From: Marinobacter salinisoli
GTDB lineage: Bacteria; Pseudomonadota; Gammaproteobacteria; Pseudomonadales; Oleiphilaceae
Direction: 5' to 3'
Length of the DNA stretch: 64,000 nucleotides
NCBI RefSeq assembly: GCF_017301335.1
Contig: NZ_CP071247.1
Coordinates: 1,550,001-1,614,000, forward strand
Positions 1 to 9,893 of the stretch are shown here, piece by piece. The translations under genes and the position numbers were made by a program. Position 1 is the first letter of the stretch. Every line of letters begins with the position of its first letter. The notes beneath the pieces were generated by a model. The model was not told the DNA's origin. It made no database searches and was given only the letters and a program-made list of their open reading frames with translations.

Positions 1-28
1 GGCAAGTAAATCGAAGCCGGGCGACGAC

Positions 29-862
29 TCAGTCGTCGCCGATCAGTCCAAAGGTCACCACATTCGACAGCGAACGGCTTTCCGCGTTTAGCAGGTTGGC
101 TTGGAATTCGCCCCGCTGGTTGAAAGCGTTGCTGTCCGGGAAATTCTTCTTCAGCAGCGCCACCGCATCCTGTGAATCCTTGGGCAACTCCAGCGCCCGG
201 AAGGTTTCGGCCATGATGACCAGCGCCTCTTCAACCGATGGCGTTGTCGGGAAGTTTTCCACGACATACCGGGCACGATTGTTCGCCGCTACGTAAGCAT
301 TCCGCTTGACGTAATAACGCGCCGCGAAGATCTCCAGTTCAGCCATCCGGTTGCGGATGGCGACCATCCGCTGCCGGGCATCGGCCACGTATTCGCTCTC
401 GGGGTAGCGGTTGAGCAGTTCCGAAAAATCACGGAAGGCCTGGCGCTGTTCGCCCGGGTCGCGGGCGCCGACATCCACCGGGAAATAACGCGCGGCCAGG
501 CCAATGTCGAGATTGTAGGACGCCAGCCCGCGCATGTAGAGCGCGTAATCCGCGTGATCGCTCTGAGGGTTCAGGCGCAGGAAACGATCCGCGGCAGCCC
601 GGGAACCCTCCAGATCCAGGTTCTGGTAGCGGGCGAAGATCAGATCGAGCTGCGCCTGCTCGGCGTAACGGCCGAACGGGTAGTAGGTCTCCAGCGCGTT
701 CAGATTTTCCTCTGCCTCGTTGAAATTGCCCGAGTTCATCGCTTCACGGGCGTTTTCGTAGTACGTCTTTTCCGGCAGCACTTCTTCCTGTTGGTTGGAA
801 GCGCAGGCACTGACCAGAATCACCATGGTGGCCAGTAGCAGTGAACGGACAACTGATCTCAT
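29..862 (-). CDS. bamD: Outer membrane assembly lipoprotein BamD
   Basis: BamD is the essential lipoprotein partner of BamA in the beta-barrel assembly machine at the inner face of the outer membrane. The 277-residue protein starts with a signal peptide ending in a lipobox (VSAC, Cys20), followed by TPR-like helical repeats (FNEAEENLNALETYYPFGRY, then DYALYMRGLASYN) typical of the BamD/YfiO family. I chose the ATG at 862 because it places the signal peptide at the N-terminus; the frame stays open upstream but that extension has no signal features. The gene is divergent from rluD, an arrangement conserved in Pseudomonas and relatives. Family assignment is secure. Confidence 0.95.
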   Translation of the reverse strand: MRSVVRSLLLATMVILVSACASNQQEEVLPEKTYYENAREAMNSGNFNEAEENLNALETYYPFGRYAEQAQLDLIFARYQNLDLEGSRAAADRFLRLNPQSDHADYALYMRGLASYNLDIGLAARYFPVDVGARDPGEQRQAFRDFSELLNRYPESEYVADARQRMVAIRNRMAELEIFAARYYVKRNAYVAANNRARYVVENFPTTPSVEEALVIMAETFRALELPKDSQDAVALLKKNFPDSNAFNQRGEFQANLLNAESRSLSNVVTFGLIGDD

Positions 863-880
863 GCCGGAATCCCGTATAAT
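852..880 (+). promoter_or_regulatory. Candidate rluD promoter in the bamD-rluD gap
   Basis: A perfect TATAAT lies at 875-880, but the matching -35 position (852-857, ACTGAT) is poor. It overlaps the bamD start and would leave a leader of about 100 bases before rluD. This is weak evidence based on the -10 alone. Confidence 0.3.
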
Positions 881-990
881 GTTGATAAGTTCAAAAGAGA
901 CGTCATTGTAGCGGGGATGTCGCCGGATGTGCAGAGTGTGCATTCCTTTTGAAACAATCTTCCGAAAACCACATCGGCCCTGGGGGCTCA

Positions 991-1968
991 ATGTCATCTG
1001 AAAACCGAATAACTGCCAGTTTTGTGGTGCCACCGGAACTGAGCGACCGTCGCCTGGACCAGGCCGCAGCCGAACTCATGCCCGAGCACTCACGGTCCCG
1101 GCTGCAAAACTGGATCAAGAGCGGTGCGCTGACCGTCAATGGCCAGACCCGTAAGCCGCGAGACAAGGTCATGCTTGATGACCACATCGAACTGGATGCC
1201 GAGCCGGAAGTGCAGGTCAGCTGGGAGGCCGAGGACATCACCCTCGACATCGTGTACGAGGACGAGCACCTGCTGGTGATCAATAAACCGGCCGGCCTGG
1301 TGGTTCATCCCGCCGCCGGGCATGCCGCCGGAACCCTGGTGAACGCATTGCTGAACTATGCGCCGGAAGTGGAAAACCTGCCCCGCGCAGGCATTGTGCA
1401 CAGGCTCGATAAAGATACTTCGGGGATCATGGTGGCGGCGCGCAGTCTGGTGGCCCACACCTCGCTGGTGGATCAGCTGCAAACGCGTACCATGGGCCGG
1501 GAGTATGATGCCGTCGTGGTGGGGGCTCTGACCGGAGGCGCCACCGTGGATGCGCCCATCGGCCGCCACCCACGCGAACGTAAAAAAATGGCGGTGGTGG
1601 CCTCCGGCAAACCGGCGGTGACGCATTACCGTCTGGCCGAACGCTTTGCCGCCCATACCCATGTGCGGTGCAAGCTCGAAAGTGGTCGAACCCATCAGAT
1701 TCGTGTCCACATGGCGCACGTGAAACACCCCCTGGTGGGCGATCCTCTCTATGGCGGTCGCCTGCGTTTGCCAAAAGGCACCACTGAGGAGTTGAGGGAA
1801 GCTCTGGCGGCCTTCAACCGACAGGCCTTGCATGCCCGGCAGCTCACCCTGGAGCATCCGGAAACCGGCGAAATCCTGTCCTGGGAGGTGCCCATGCCAG
1901 AGGATATGCAGGTGTTGCTTAAGGCTCTGCGCAAGCACGTTGAAGACTTGGCCAATGATGCCTACTGA
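991..1968 (+). CDS. rluD: 23S rRNA pseudouridine synthase RluD
   Basis: RluD makes pseudouridines 1911, 1915 and 1917 in helix 69 of 23S rRNA. The 325-residue protein has an N-terminal S4 RNA-binding domain (about residues 12-75, with RLDQAAAELMPEHSRSRLQ) and the RluA-family catalytic core with HRLDKDTSG, whose Asp is near residue 140. The later motif RTHQIRVHM is also present. I chose the ATG at 991 because homologues begin just before the S4 domain; an earlier in-frame ATG at 949 would add 14 unconserved residues. The stop codon overlaps the start of pgeF, so the two genes are probably co-translated. Confidence 0.93.
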   Translation: MSSENRITASFVVPPELSDRRLDQAAAELMPEHSRSRLQNWIKSGALTVNGQTRKPRDKVMLDDHIELDAEPEVQVSWEAEDITLDIVYEDEHLLVINKPAGLVVHPAAGHAAGTLVNALLNYAPEVENLPRAGIVHRLDKDTSGIMVAARSLVAHTSLVDQLQTRTMGREYDAVVVGALTGGATVDAPIGRHPRERKKMAVVASGKPAVTHYRLAERFAAHTHVRCKLESGRTHQIRVHMAHVKHPLVGDPLYGGRLRLPKGTTEELREALAAFNRQALHARQLTLEHPETGEILSWEVPMPEDMQVLLKALRKHVEDLANDAY

Positions 1969-2707
1969 GCTTCCCTTGGTCGTTCCTGACTGGCCGGCCC
2001 CCTCCCGGGTGCGGGCCTTCAGCACGACCCGCGACGGGGGTATGAGTCGGCCGCCCTGGCAGTCGCTCAATCTTGCCTTGCACGTGGGCGATGCGCCTTC
2101 TGACGTTGAGCACAACCGTCAGCGCCTGGCATCGGCCCTGGGGGTGGATGCCCCAGCGATTGGTTGGCTGAATCAGGTGCACGGCACCGATGTGGTTGAG
2201 CTGCCCTGCAAGGGAGTGGCGCCATCCGCCGACGCCTCGATGACTTCGGTACCCGGGGCAGTGTGTGCCATTATGACGGCAGACTGCCTGCCGGTGTTGT
2301 TCTGTGATCGCCGTGGCACACAGGTGGCCGCCGCTCATGCCGGGTGGCGGGGCCTGTGTGATGGTGTTCTGGATCAGGTGGTTGGCCGATTTCAGGCTTC
2401 ACCCGATGAGCTTATGGCCTGGCTGGGGCCGGCTATCGGGCCTGACCGGTTCGAAGTCGGCCCGGAAGTCCGCGATGCCTTTCTGGCTACAAATCCTCTC
2501 GCTGACGTGGCTTTCCATCCCAGTGCTGCCCGGCCTGGCCATTTCATGGCGGACCTTTACCAGCTGGCCCGGATCCGGTTGACCAGCCTGGGAGTCGAAT
2601 CAATACATGGCGCGCCCTGCTGCACTGTTTCCGATCCTGCCCGGTTTTATTCCTATCGAAGAGACGGCCAGACCGGCCGCATGGCCAGCCTGATCTGGCT
2701 CGCCTGA
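1958..2707 (+). CDS. pgeF: Peptidoglycan editing factor / purine nucleoside-active laccase-domain protein PgeF (YfiH)
   Basis: This is a 249-residue member of the YfiH/DUF152 multicopper-oxidase-fold family. E. coli PgeF keeps non-canonical amino acids out of peptidoglycan precursors, and related proteins act on purine nucleosides. The metal-site motifs are present: HGTDV near residue 66, TADCLPVLF near 110 and AHAGWRGL near 127. The start ATG (1958, or the adjacent one at 1955) lies inside the rluD stop region, giving an overlap of about 11 bases. The order rluD-pgeF-clpB matches Pseudomonas. The exact in vivo substrate cannot be told from sequence. Confidence 0.88.
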   Translation: MPTELPLVVPDWPAPSRVRAFSTTRDGGMSRPPWQSLNLALHVGDAPSDVEHNRQRLASALGVDAPAIGWLNQVHGTDVVELPCKGVAPSADASMTSVPGAVCAIMTADCLPVLFCDRRGTQVAAAHAGWRGLCDGVLDQVVGRFQASPDELMAWLGPAIGPDRFEVGPEVRDAFLATNPLADVAFHPSAARPGHFMADLYQLARIRLTSLGVESIHGAPCCTVSDPARFYSYRRDGQTGRMASLIWLA

Positions 2708-2770
2708 TAAAAAGCCGCTCGCCAAGAGTATGATGTCGATCAATTTTTCAGCAGCCTGATCCGGTGCCTG

Positions 2771-2800
2771 CTTGAAGTCGCTCCGCTCGCCCCTACATTT
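2771..2800 (+). promoter_or_regulatory. Heat-shock (sigma-32) type promoter of clpB
   Basis: CTTGAAG at 2771-2777 is followed by 13 bases and then CCCTACATTT at 2791-2800. This closely fits the sigma-32 consensus CTTGAAA, 13-14 bases, CCCCATNT. It ends about 70 bases before the clpB ATG, as expected for this chaperone. The call is by eye. Confidence 0.75.
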
Positions 2801-2872
2801 AATTTCAAAGCAAGCCGGTGTTGCTGGCGCATGGTACCAGCACCCAGGCAACTGAATTGGGGATAGAAGTCT

Positions 2873-5449
2873 ATGAGAATTGACAAGTTGACCAGCCGCT
2901 TACAGACGGCGTTAGCCGACGCCCAGTCCCTCGCGGTGGGCAAGGACCACAACTTTATCGAGCCGTTGCATTTGATGCAGGCGTTACTGGATCAGGAAGG
3001 CAGCTCCATCAAGCCGCTGCTGAAACAAGCGGGTTGTGAGCCCGGCCGTGTCCGTCAGGCCGTGGCCCGGGAGCTTGAAAATTTACCGGAGGTCAAGGGA
3101 TCTGCCGGCGACGTCGCGATGTCGAACGACATGGGGCGTTTGTTCAATATTGCAGACAAGCTGGCCCAGAAGCGCAAGGATCAGTTCATCTCGAGCGAAC
3201 TGATGCTGCTGGCGGCGCTGGATGATCGGGGTACGCTCGGTCGGGTGCTGAAGGAGCAGGGGCTGGATAAGGCTGCTCTGGAAAAGGCCATCGACGAGGT
3301 GCGTGGCGGCGAGTCGGTGAGCGATCCCGGTGCGGAGGAAAGCCGGCAGGCGTTGTCGAAGTACACCATTGATCTCACCGAACGGGCCGAATCCGGCAAA
3401 CTTGACCCGGTGATTGGTCGGGACGATGAAATTCGTCGGACCATTCAGGTGCTTCAGCGTCGTCGCAAGAACAACCCGGTCCTGATCGGCGAACCCGGTG
3501 TCGGGAAGACCGCGATCGTTGAAGGGCTGGCGCAGCGCATCGTGAATGGCGAGGTGCCGGAAGGCCTGAAAGATAAAAAGGTCCTGTCGCTGGACATGGG
3601 GTCCCTGATTGCCGGGGCGAAATTCCGCGGTGAGTTTGAAGAGCGCCTGAAGGCGGTATTGAACGAGCTGGCCAAGCAGGAAGGTCAGATCATCCTGTTC
3701 ATCGACGAAATCCACACCATGGTCGGTGCCGGTAAAGCCGAAGGCTCCATGGATGCGGGCAATATGCTCAAGCCGGCACTGGCACGGGGTGAACTGCACT
3801 GTGTGGGCGCCACCACGCTGGATGAGTACCGCGAGAACATAGAGAAGGATGCGGCCCTGGAGCGTCGTTTCCAGAAGGTGCTGGTGAGTGAGCCGAACGA
3901 GGAAGACACCATTGCCATCCTCCGAGGCTTGAAAGAGCGCTATGAAGTCCACCACGGGGTGGAAGTGACTGACGGTGCCATTATTGCTGCCGCCAAACTG
4001 TCCCACCGCTACATCGCCGATCGGCAGTTGCCCGATAAGGCCATCGACCTGGTAGACGAAGCGGCCAGTCAGATCCGGATGGAAATGGACTCCAAGCCGG
4101 AAGCGCTGGATCGGCTCGAGCGTCGACTGATTCAGCTCAAGATCGAGCGTGAAGCGCTGAAGAAGGAGACCGATGCAGCCTCCAAGAAACGCCTTGATGA
4201 ACTGTCGGGCGTGATCGCTGGTACCGAGCGAGAATACGCAGACTTGGAGGAGATCTGGAACACCGAAAAGGCCGCGCTGCACGGCTCCCAGAAGATCAAG
4301 AGTCAGTTGGAGCAGGCCCGGATAGATCTGGAGAACGCCCGCCGCTCGGGTGATCTTGGCCGCATGTCAGAGCTGCAGTATGGCCAGATTCCGGAGCTGG
4401 AGCGTCAGTTGGATATGGCCAGCCAGGCAGAAATGATGGAAATGAAGCTGCTGCGTAATCGGGTTACCGATGAGGAAATCGCGGAAATCGTTTCCAAGTG
4501 GACCGGCATTCCCGTGTCCAAGATGCTGGAAGGTGAGCGGGACAAGTTGATGCGGATGGAAGAAGCGCTGCATGAGCGGGTCATCGGCCAGGATGAAGCC
4601 GTAGAAGCGGTTGCCAATGCGGTGCGCCGGTCGCGCGCGGGGCTGTCCGATCCGAACCGGCCGAACGGCTCGTTTCTGTTCCTTGGCCCGACTGGTGTGG
4701 GTAAAACCGAGCTGTGCAAATCTCTGGCCTCATTCTTGTTCGACACGGAAGAAGCCATGGTTCGGATCGATATGTCCGAATTCATGGAGAAGCACTCGGT
4801 GGCCCGCCTGATCGGTGCTCCCCCGGGCTATGTCGGCTACGAGGAGGGGGGGTACCTGACGGAGGCCGTGCGTCGTCGGCCTTACTCGGTGTTGCTGCTG
4901 GACGAAGTGGAGAAGGCTCATCCGGATGTCTTCAATATTCTGTTGCAGGTGCTGGAAGACGGCCGCCTGACCGATGGTCAGGGCCGCACCGTGGACTTCC
5001 GGAATACGGTGATCGTCATGACCTCCAACCTGGGCTCGGACATCATTCAGCTAAAGGCGGGTGAGGAAAACTACGAGTCAATGAAGAACGCGGTGATGGA
5101 AGTGGTCGGAACGCACTTTCGTCCGGAATTTATCAACCGGGTTGATGAAGTGGTGGTCTTCCATCCGCTGGCGGAAAACCAGATTCAGGGTATCGCCCGG
5201 ATTCAGATCGAATCGCTGAGCAAGCGCTTGAAGGAGCAGGATATTGCTTTGGAACTGGACGATGCGGCGATGGAGTTTCTGGCCGAGGTCGGGTACGACC
5301 CGGTGTACGGCGCGCGTCCTTTGAAGCGTGCCATTCAGCGGCTGATCGAGAACCCGCTGGCCCAGCAATTGCTGCAGGGCGCGTTTGTGTCCGGTGATAC
5401 GATTCGCGGCACCGTCAAGGATCACGCTCTGGAGTTCGTAAAAGCGTAA
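2873..5449 (+). CDS. clpB: ATP-dependent disaggregase ClpB (HSP104 family)
   Basis: ClpB is a hexameric AAA+ chaperone that, with DnaK, extracts polypeptides from aggregates after heat stress. The 858-residue length is normal. In order it has a Clp N domain (1-145), AAA1 with Walker [10 protein letters not shown] at 206-214 and Walker B LFIDEIH, a coiled-coil M domain (about 410-520), AAA2 with GPTGVGKTE at 605-613, and a C-terminal small domain. The start at 2873 matches the family N-terminus (MRIDKLTS) and follows the sigma-32 promoter. The stop codon falls within an 8-base tandem repeat. A strong hairpin terminator follows. Confidence 0.98.
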   Translation: MRIDKLTSRLQTALADAQSLAVGKDHNFIEPLHLMQALLDQEGSSIKPLLKQAGCEPGRVRQAVARELENLPEVKGSAGDVAMSNDMGRLFNIADKLAQKRKDQFISSELMLLAALDDRGTLGRVLKEQGLDKAALEKAIDEVRGGESVSDPGAEESRQALSKYTIDLTERAESGKLDPVIGRDDEIRRTIQVLQRRRKNNPVLIGEPGVGKTAIVEGLAQRIVNGEVPEGLKDKKVLSLDMGSLIAGAKFRGEFEERLKAVLNELAKQEGQIILFIDEIHTMVGAGKAEGSMDAGNMLKPALARGELHCVGATTLDEYRENIEKDAALERRFQKVLVSEPNEEDTIAILRGLKERYEVHHGVEVTDGAIIAAAKLSHRYIADRQLPDKAIDLVDEAASQIRMEMDSKPEALDRLERRLIQLKIEREALKKETDAASKKRLDELSGVIAGTEREYADLEEIWNTEKAALHGSQKIKSQLEQARIDLENARRSGDLGRMSELQYGQIPELERQLDMASQAEMMEMKLLRNRVTDEEIAEIVSKWTGIPVSKMLEGERDKLMRMEEALHERVIGQDEAVEAVANAVRRSRAGLSDPNRPNGSFLFLGPTGVGKTELCKSLASFLFDTEEAMVRIDMSEFMEKHSVARLIGAPPGYVGYEEGGYLTEAVRRRPYSVLLLDEVEKAHPDVFNILLQVLEDGRLTDGQGRTVDFRNTVIVMTSNLGSDIIQLKAGEENYESMKNAVMEVVGTHFRPEFINRVDEVVVFHPLAENQIQGIARIQIESLSKRLKEQDIALELDDAAMEFLAEVGYDPVYGARPLKRAIQRLIENPLAQQLLQGAFVSGDTIRGTVKDHALEFVKA

Positions 5450-5468
5450 AAGCGTAAAAGCGTAAAAC
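5437..5468 (+). repeat. 8-base tandem repeat across the clpB stop codon
   Basis: The unit CGTAAAAG occurs three times (5437-5444, 5445-5452, 5453-5460), followed by a variant CGTAAAAC (5461-5468). The clpB stop TAA (5447-5449) lies in the second copy. Because 8 is not a multiple of 3, repeat slippage would shift the frame only after the stop in most cases. Confidence 0.9.
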
Positions 5469-5470
5469 GT

Positions 5471-5505
5471 AAGCGGGGTATCCGATTCGGATGCCCCGCT
5501 TTACT
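5471..5505. terminator. Bidirectional terminator between clpB and the DUF4124 gene
   Basis: AAGCGGGG (5471-5478) pairs with CCCCGCTT (5494-5501), and inside it ATCCG pairs with CGGAT around a three-base loop. Flanking A and T residues let it act on both converging genes. Confidence 0.85.
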
Positions 5506-5519
5506 TACTCAACCGCCTG

Positions 5520-5993
5520 TTAATTGGCCGCTGTCGCCTGTGCCGGGCCACAATTCTCGTTGGCGACCTGCTGGAACTTCTGGCGCTGTTCGGCAATCTC
5601 TTCCGGTGACAGGTAGCGACGCTCACCATCTTCTTCGACATGAACTCGGGCGTTGCTGTCAATCACCTTCAGGTTGGTACGCGCCGTTTCGCAGTTCGCG
5701 ACACGTTGTTTCTCACGCGCTTCCATTTCCGCGCGCTCCCGGGCGGTGAGGGATTCCTTTTCCTTTTCTTTCTCCATCTCCGTCAGCCGCTCCTGCGGAC
5801 TGGCCTTCTTGCTGGCAGCGCTGGCGGGAACCCCGGCGCGGACATTCAGGCGTTCCGCTGACTTGCCGGTGGGCTGCCGGTCCCCGAAGTGCGTTACCCC
5901 ATTTTCATCAGTCCACTTGTAAACTGATGCGCTCATTGAAATGCCCGGTGCAATGGCCAGCAGGGTCGCCAGCGTCAGAATCTTTTTGTTCAT
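5520..5993 (-). CDS. DUF4124 domain-containing periplasmic protein
   Basis: A 157-residue protein of unknown function. It has an N-terminal signal peptide (MNKKILTLATLLAIAPGISMSA) and then a DUF4124 domain with the signature YKWTDENGVTHFGDRQP (about residues 25-42). A long, highly charged helical segment rich in Glu, Lys and Arg follows (about 65-110), then a C-terminal part with two cysteines. The ATG at 5993 starts the signal peptide directly; a GTG at 6005 in the same frame is less likely. DUF4124 proteins are common in gammaproteobacteria and presumed periplasmic, but no activity is established. The gene converges on clpB. Confidence 0.8.
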   Translation of the reverse strand: MNKKILTLATLLAIAPGISMSASVYKWTDENGVTHFGDRQPTGKSAERLNVRAGVPASAASKKASPQERLTEMEKEKEKESLTARERAEMEAREKQRVANCETARTNLKVIDSNARVHVEEDGERRYLSPEEIAEQRQKFQQVANENCGPAQATAAN

Positions 5994-6005
5994 GGGTACA
6001 TCCAC

Positions 6006-6191
6006 TCGGTGGTTACTGCTCCCGGTTCAGGTTTGAAGCTGAAAGGCCGGGTCCTGTTCTGCAATTTCTGATTGCTATCATGCCATTCACGACGTCGGAT
6101 TTCTTTAATCTGTTTCAAAACTCTGTTCTGGTTTTGTTTCTGTGTGTGGCCGGGCTATCGTTTTCCCGGCCAATCAAAGCTAACTGACCTA
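6006..6191. other. Intergenic stretch, no gene recognised
   Basis: This part of the 520-base gap between the DUF4124 gene and ilvB holds no coding sequence I can support. It must contain the promoter of the minus-strand DUF4124 gene, but no convincing -10/-35 pair stood out. A short hydrophobic reading frame at 6080-6187 has no visible ribosome site. Confidence 0.5.
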
Positions 6192-6219
6192 TTGACAGGG
6201 AGTTTCCCGCTGTCAGAAT
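6192..6219 (+). promoter_or_regulatory. Candidate ilvB promoter with hairpin in the spacer
   Basis: A perfect -35 TTGACA (6192-6197), a 16-base spacer and CAGAAT (6214-6219, 4 of 6) form a plausible promoter. The spacer region contains an inverted repeat (TGACAGGGA, GTT, TCCC, GC, TGTCA at 6193-6215). It would give a leader of about 290 bases before ilvB. Confidence 0.4.
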
Positions 6220-6452
6220 TACCGTTTGCCTGAGGACTGGGGTCAATACGGCAGGCAATCCCGAGCAAGTATCCCCCATCACACACCACACCGAACGCTC
6301 TGCGCTTGATGTCGCAGGGTGGTTGTTGCTGACATGCAACCCGTTGATTGGTCGTTCTCCGCAACCCTCAGGAGGGCGGCTGGCCAGGAGACAACCTCTG
6401 ATCAGGGTGTGGAGGAGCATTCGGTTCCGCTTTCACAAGAAGCAAGGAAACC

Positions 6453-6491
6453 GTGAATCCAGGCAGCCGGGCAGGAGTCCGGATCATTCAC
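6453..6491 (+). other. Stem-loop just upstream of the ilvB ribosome site
   Basis: GTGAATCC (6453-6460) can pair with GGAT-CAT-TCAC (6481-6491) with a three-base bulge, enclosing a GC-rich loop that contains CCGG twice. It ends a few bases before the GAGGG ribosome-binding site of ilvB. No leader peptide rich in Ile, Val or Leu codons is visible nearby. Confidence 0.4.
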
Positions 6492-6513
6492 AATTAGAAG
6501 AGGGTAGAAAACT

Positions 6514-8232
6514 GTGGAGTTATTGTCTGGCGCCGATATGTTGATCCGTTCGTTGCAGGACGAAGGCATTGAATACGTATACGGCTATCCGGGTGGTGCG
6601 GCACTTCATATCTATGATGCGCTGTTCAGGCAGGACAAGGTCAAACACATCCTGGTGCGGCATGAGCAGTCGGCGGTTCATATGGCGGACGGCTATGCTC
6701 GGGCAACCGGCAAGCCAGGAACCGTTCTGGTTACCTCCGGCCCTGGAGCCACCAACACTATTACCGGTATCGCGACAGCGTTCATGGACTCCATCCCCAT
6801 GGTGGTCCTGTGTGGTCAGGTGGCATCCACTTTGATCGGTGAAGACGCTTTCCAGGAAACCGATATGATCGGTGTCTCTCGTCCGGTGGTGAAACACAAC
6901 CTCAGCGTGCGTCATCCTGAAGAGATTCCGGAAGTGATCCGCAAGGCCTACTACATTGCGGCAACCGGCCGTCCTGGCCCTGTTGTTGTGGACATCCCCA
7001 AGGATATGACCACGCCCAACGAGCGTTATGAATACGCTTATCCCAAAAAGGTTAAGCTGCGTTCGTACAACCCGGCCATTCGTGGCCATGCAGGCCAGAT
7101 CAAGAAGGCCGTGGACATGCTGCTGGCGGCGCGCCGGCCGATCATCTACGCCGGTGGTGGCGTGATTCTGGGCAAGGCATCCGATCAGCTGACTGAGCTG
7201 GTTCGCATGCTCGGATACCCGATCACCAATACCCTGATGGGCATTGGCTGTTATCCGGCCAGCGACAAACAGCACCTGGGCTGGCTCGGTATGCACGGCA
7301 CGTACGAGGCCAACATGGCGATGCACCATTCCGATCTTATCCTGGCGGTCGGTGCACGCTTTGATGACCGGGTGACCAATGCCACCGAGAAGTTCTGTCC
7401 CGGTGCCCGCATCATTCATGTCGATATTGATCCGGCGTCGATTTCCAAGACCGTAGAAGCGGACGTGCCCATTGTGGGGCCGGTTGATGCGGTTCTGAAG
7501 GAAATGCTGTCGCTGGTGAAAGAAGCCAAGCAGAAGCCCGATGCGGACGCGTTGGCTGCCTGGTGGAAGCAGATTGGTGAATGGCGTGCCTTCCACGGCA
7601 TGCGTTACGAAACCAGTGACGATGTCATCAAGCCGCAAGAGGTGATCGAAACCCTGCACAGGCTCACCAACGGTGAGGCGTTCGTCACCTCCGATGTTGG
7701 CCAGCATCAGATGTTCGCGGCGCAGTACTACAAGTTCGACAAGCCTAACCGCTGGATCAACTCCGGTGGCCTGGGCACCATGGGCTTTGGCCTGCCAGCG
7801 GCCATGGGGGTCAAGCTGACTCACCCGGACGACGAGGTTTTGTGCATCACCGGTGAAGGCAGTATCCAGATGAACATTCAGGAGCTGTCCACCTGCAAGC
7901 AGTACAATCTCCCGGTGAAGATCATCAACCTCAATAACCAGGCCCTGGGTATGGTGAAGCAGTGGCAGGACATGAATTACGAGTCCCGCCATTCGCAGTC
8001 CTATATGGAATCCCTGCCGGATTTCATCAAGTTGGCAGAGGCCTACGGGCACAAGGGCGTGCGGATTGATAGCAAGGCTGATCTGGAGTCGAAGCTGAAG
8101 GAAGTGTTGGCCATGAAGGACGACCTGGTGTTCGTGGACATCTACGTAGACCGGTTTGAACACGTCTACCCGATGCAGGTAGCGCGCGGCTCGATGAAAG
8201 ACATGTGGCTCAGCAAGACGGAGAGGGTGTGA
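6514..8232 (+). CDS. ilvB: Acetolactate synthase large subunit
   Basis: This is the catalytic subunit of acetohydroxyacid synthase, which condenses pyruvate with pyruvate or 2-oxobutyrate in the first shared step of Val, Leu and Ile synthesis. The 572-residue protein has the ThDP-enzyme layout: an N-terminal pyrimidine-binding domain ([16 protein letters not shown], with the catalytic Glu in [18 protein letters not shown]), a central FAD-binding domain, and a C-terminal ThDP/Mg domain ([13 protein letters not shown] with NLNNQ). It starts at a GTG preceded by GAGGG. It heads ilvB-ilvN-ilvC. I use ilvB; ilvI would be an equivalent name, since isozymes cannot be told apart here. Confidence 0.96.
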   Translation: MELLSGADMLIRSLQDEGIEYVYGYPGGAALHIYDALFRQDKVKHILVRHEQSAVHMADGYARATGKPGTVLVTSGPGATNTITGIATAFMDSIPMVVLCGQVASTLIGEDAFQETDMIGVSRPVVKHNLSVRHPEEIPEVIRKAYYIAATGRPGPVVVDIPKDMTTPNERYEYAYPKKVKLRSYNPAIRGHAGQIKKAVDMLLAARRPIIYAGGGVILGKASDQLTELVRMLGYPITNTLMGIGCYPASDKQHLGWLGMHGTYEANMAMHHSDLILAVGARFDDRVTNATEKFCPGARIIHVDIDPASISKTVEADVPIVGPVDAVLKEMLSLVKEAKQKPDADALAAWWKQIGEWRAFHGMRYETSDDVIKPQEVIETLHRLTNGEAFVTSDVGQHQMFAAQYYKFDKPNRWINSGGLGTMGFGLPAAMGVKLTHPDDEVLCITGEGSIQMNIQELSTCKQYNLPVKIINLNNQALGMVKQWQDMNYESRHSQSYMESLPDFIKLAEAYGHKGVRIDSKADLESKLKEVLAMKDDLVFVDIYVDRFEHVYPMQVARGSMKDMWLSKTERV

Positions 8233-8234
8233 TC

Positions 8235-8726
8235 ATGCGTCGAATCATTTCTGTCTTGCTGGAAAACGAGCCAGGTGCGCTGTCCCGAGTAGTGGGGCTG
8301 TTCTCCCAGCGCAACTACAACATTGAAACCCTGACGGTAGCTCCGACAGAAGACGAAACTCTGTCCCGGCTGACCGTGACCACAACCGGTTCCGACAAGG
8401 TTATCGAACAGATCACCAAGCAGCTGAACAAGTTGATTGAAGTGGTTAAGCTGGTCGACCTGACTGAAGGCGCTCATATCGAGCGGGAACTGATGCTGAT
8501 CAAGCTCAAGGCCACCGGCTCCCAGCGTGCGGAGATCAAGCGCACCGTGGATATCTTCCGGGGTCAGATCGTTGACGTCACCAGCTCGGTGTACACCGTG
8601 CAGCTGGCGGGCGACAGCGAAAAACTGGATGGTTTCATTCAGGCGGTCGGCACCTCTGGCGTTCTGGAAGTGGTGAGAACTGGGGTTTCTGGCATCGCGC
8701 GCGGCGAGAAAGTGCTTAGCCTTTAA
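8235..8726 (+). CDS. ilvN: Acetolactate synthase small (regulatory) subunit
   Basis: The 163-residue regulatory subunit activates the large subunit and confers valine feedback inhibition. It has an N-terminal ACT domain (MRRIISVLLENEPGALSRVVGLFSQRNYNI) and the C-terminal ALS_ss_C domain, giving the length of E. coli IlvH (163). The ATG lies 2 bases after the ilvB stop, so expression is coupled. Also called ilvH in many genomes. Confidence 0.95.
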   Translation: MRRIISVLLENEPGALSRVVGLFSQRNYNIETLTVAPTEDETLSRLTVTTTGSDKVIEQITKQLNKLIEVVKLVDLTEGAHIERELMLIKLKATGSQRAEIKRTVDIFRGQIVDVTSSVYTVQLAGDSEKLDGFIQAVGTSGVLEVVRTGVSGIARGEKVLSL

Positions 8727-8778
8727 CCAGTTGCAAAAAATTTAACACGTGGCCCGGTGAGGGCAATATTAAGAATAG

Positions 8779-9804
<1,026 letters not shown>

Positions 9805-9828
9805 TCGGGAATTCGAACAGTTCGGGAA

Positions 9829-9854
9829 AGCGCGGCTCGGGTAGCCGCGTTTTT
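9829..9854 (+). terminator. Terminator after ilvC
   Basis: CGCGGCT (9831-9837) and AGCCGCG (9843-9849) form a 7-base stem around CGGGT, followed by five T residues. It ends the ilvBNC transcript and lies just before a TATACT (9859-9864) that may serve pssA. Confidence 0.85.
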
Positions 9855-9893
9855 CGTATATACTCCGCCCGAACGCTTTCCGGAGTGATGGGA

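Noticed and set aside
6080..6187. Short hydrophobic reading frame of 35 codons upstream of ilvB
   Set aside because: It has no visible ribosome site and no recognised family, so there is not enough to call a small membrane protein.
6323..6453. Leader peptide and attenuator for ilvB
   Set aside because: The small frames here carry no run of Ile, Val or Leu codons, and no terminator-antiterminator pair is visible.
6520..8163. Long minus-strand open frame opposite ilvB
   Set aside because: It lies wholly antisense to a well-conserved gene, has no family signature and is His/Gln-rich in the way typical of reversed GC-rich coding sequence. The same reasoning removes long frames opposite leuA (19310-21208), murD-mraY (41604-43277), ftsZ-lpxC (50522-52135) and dxs (60831-62591).
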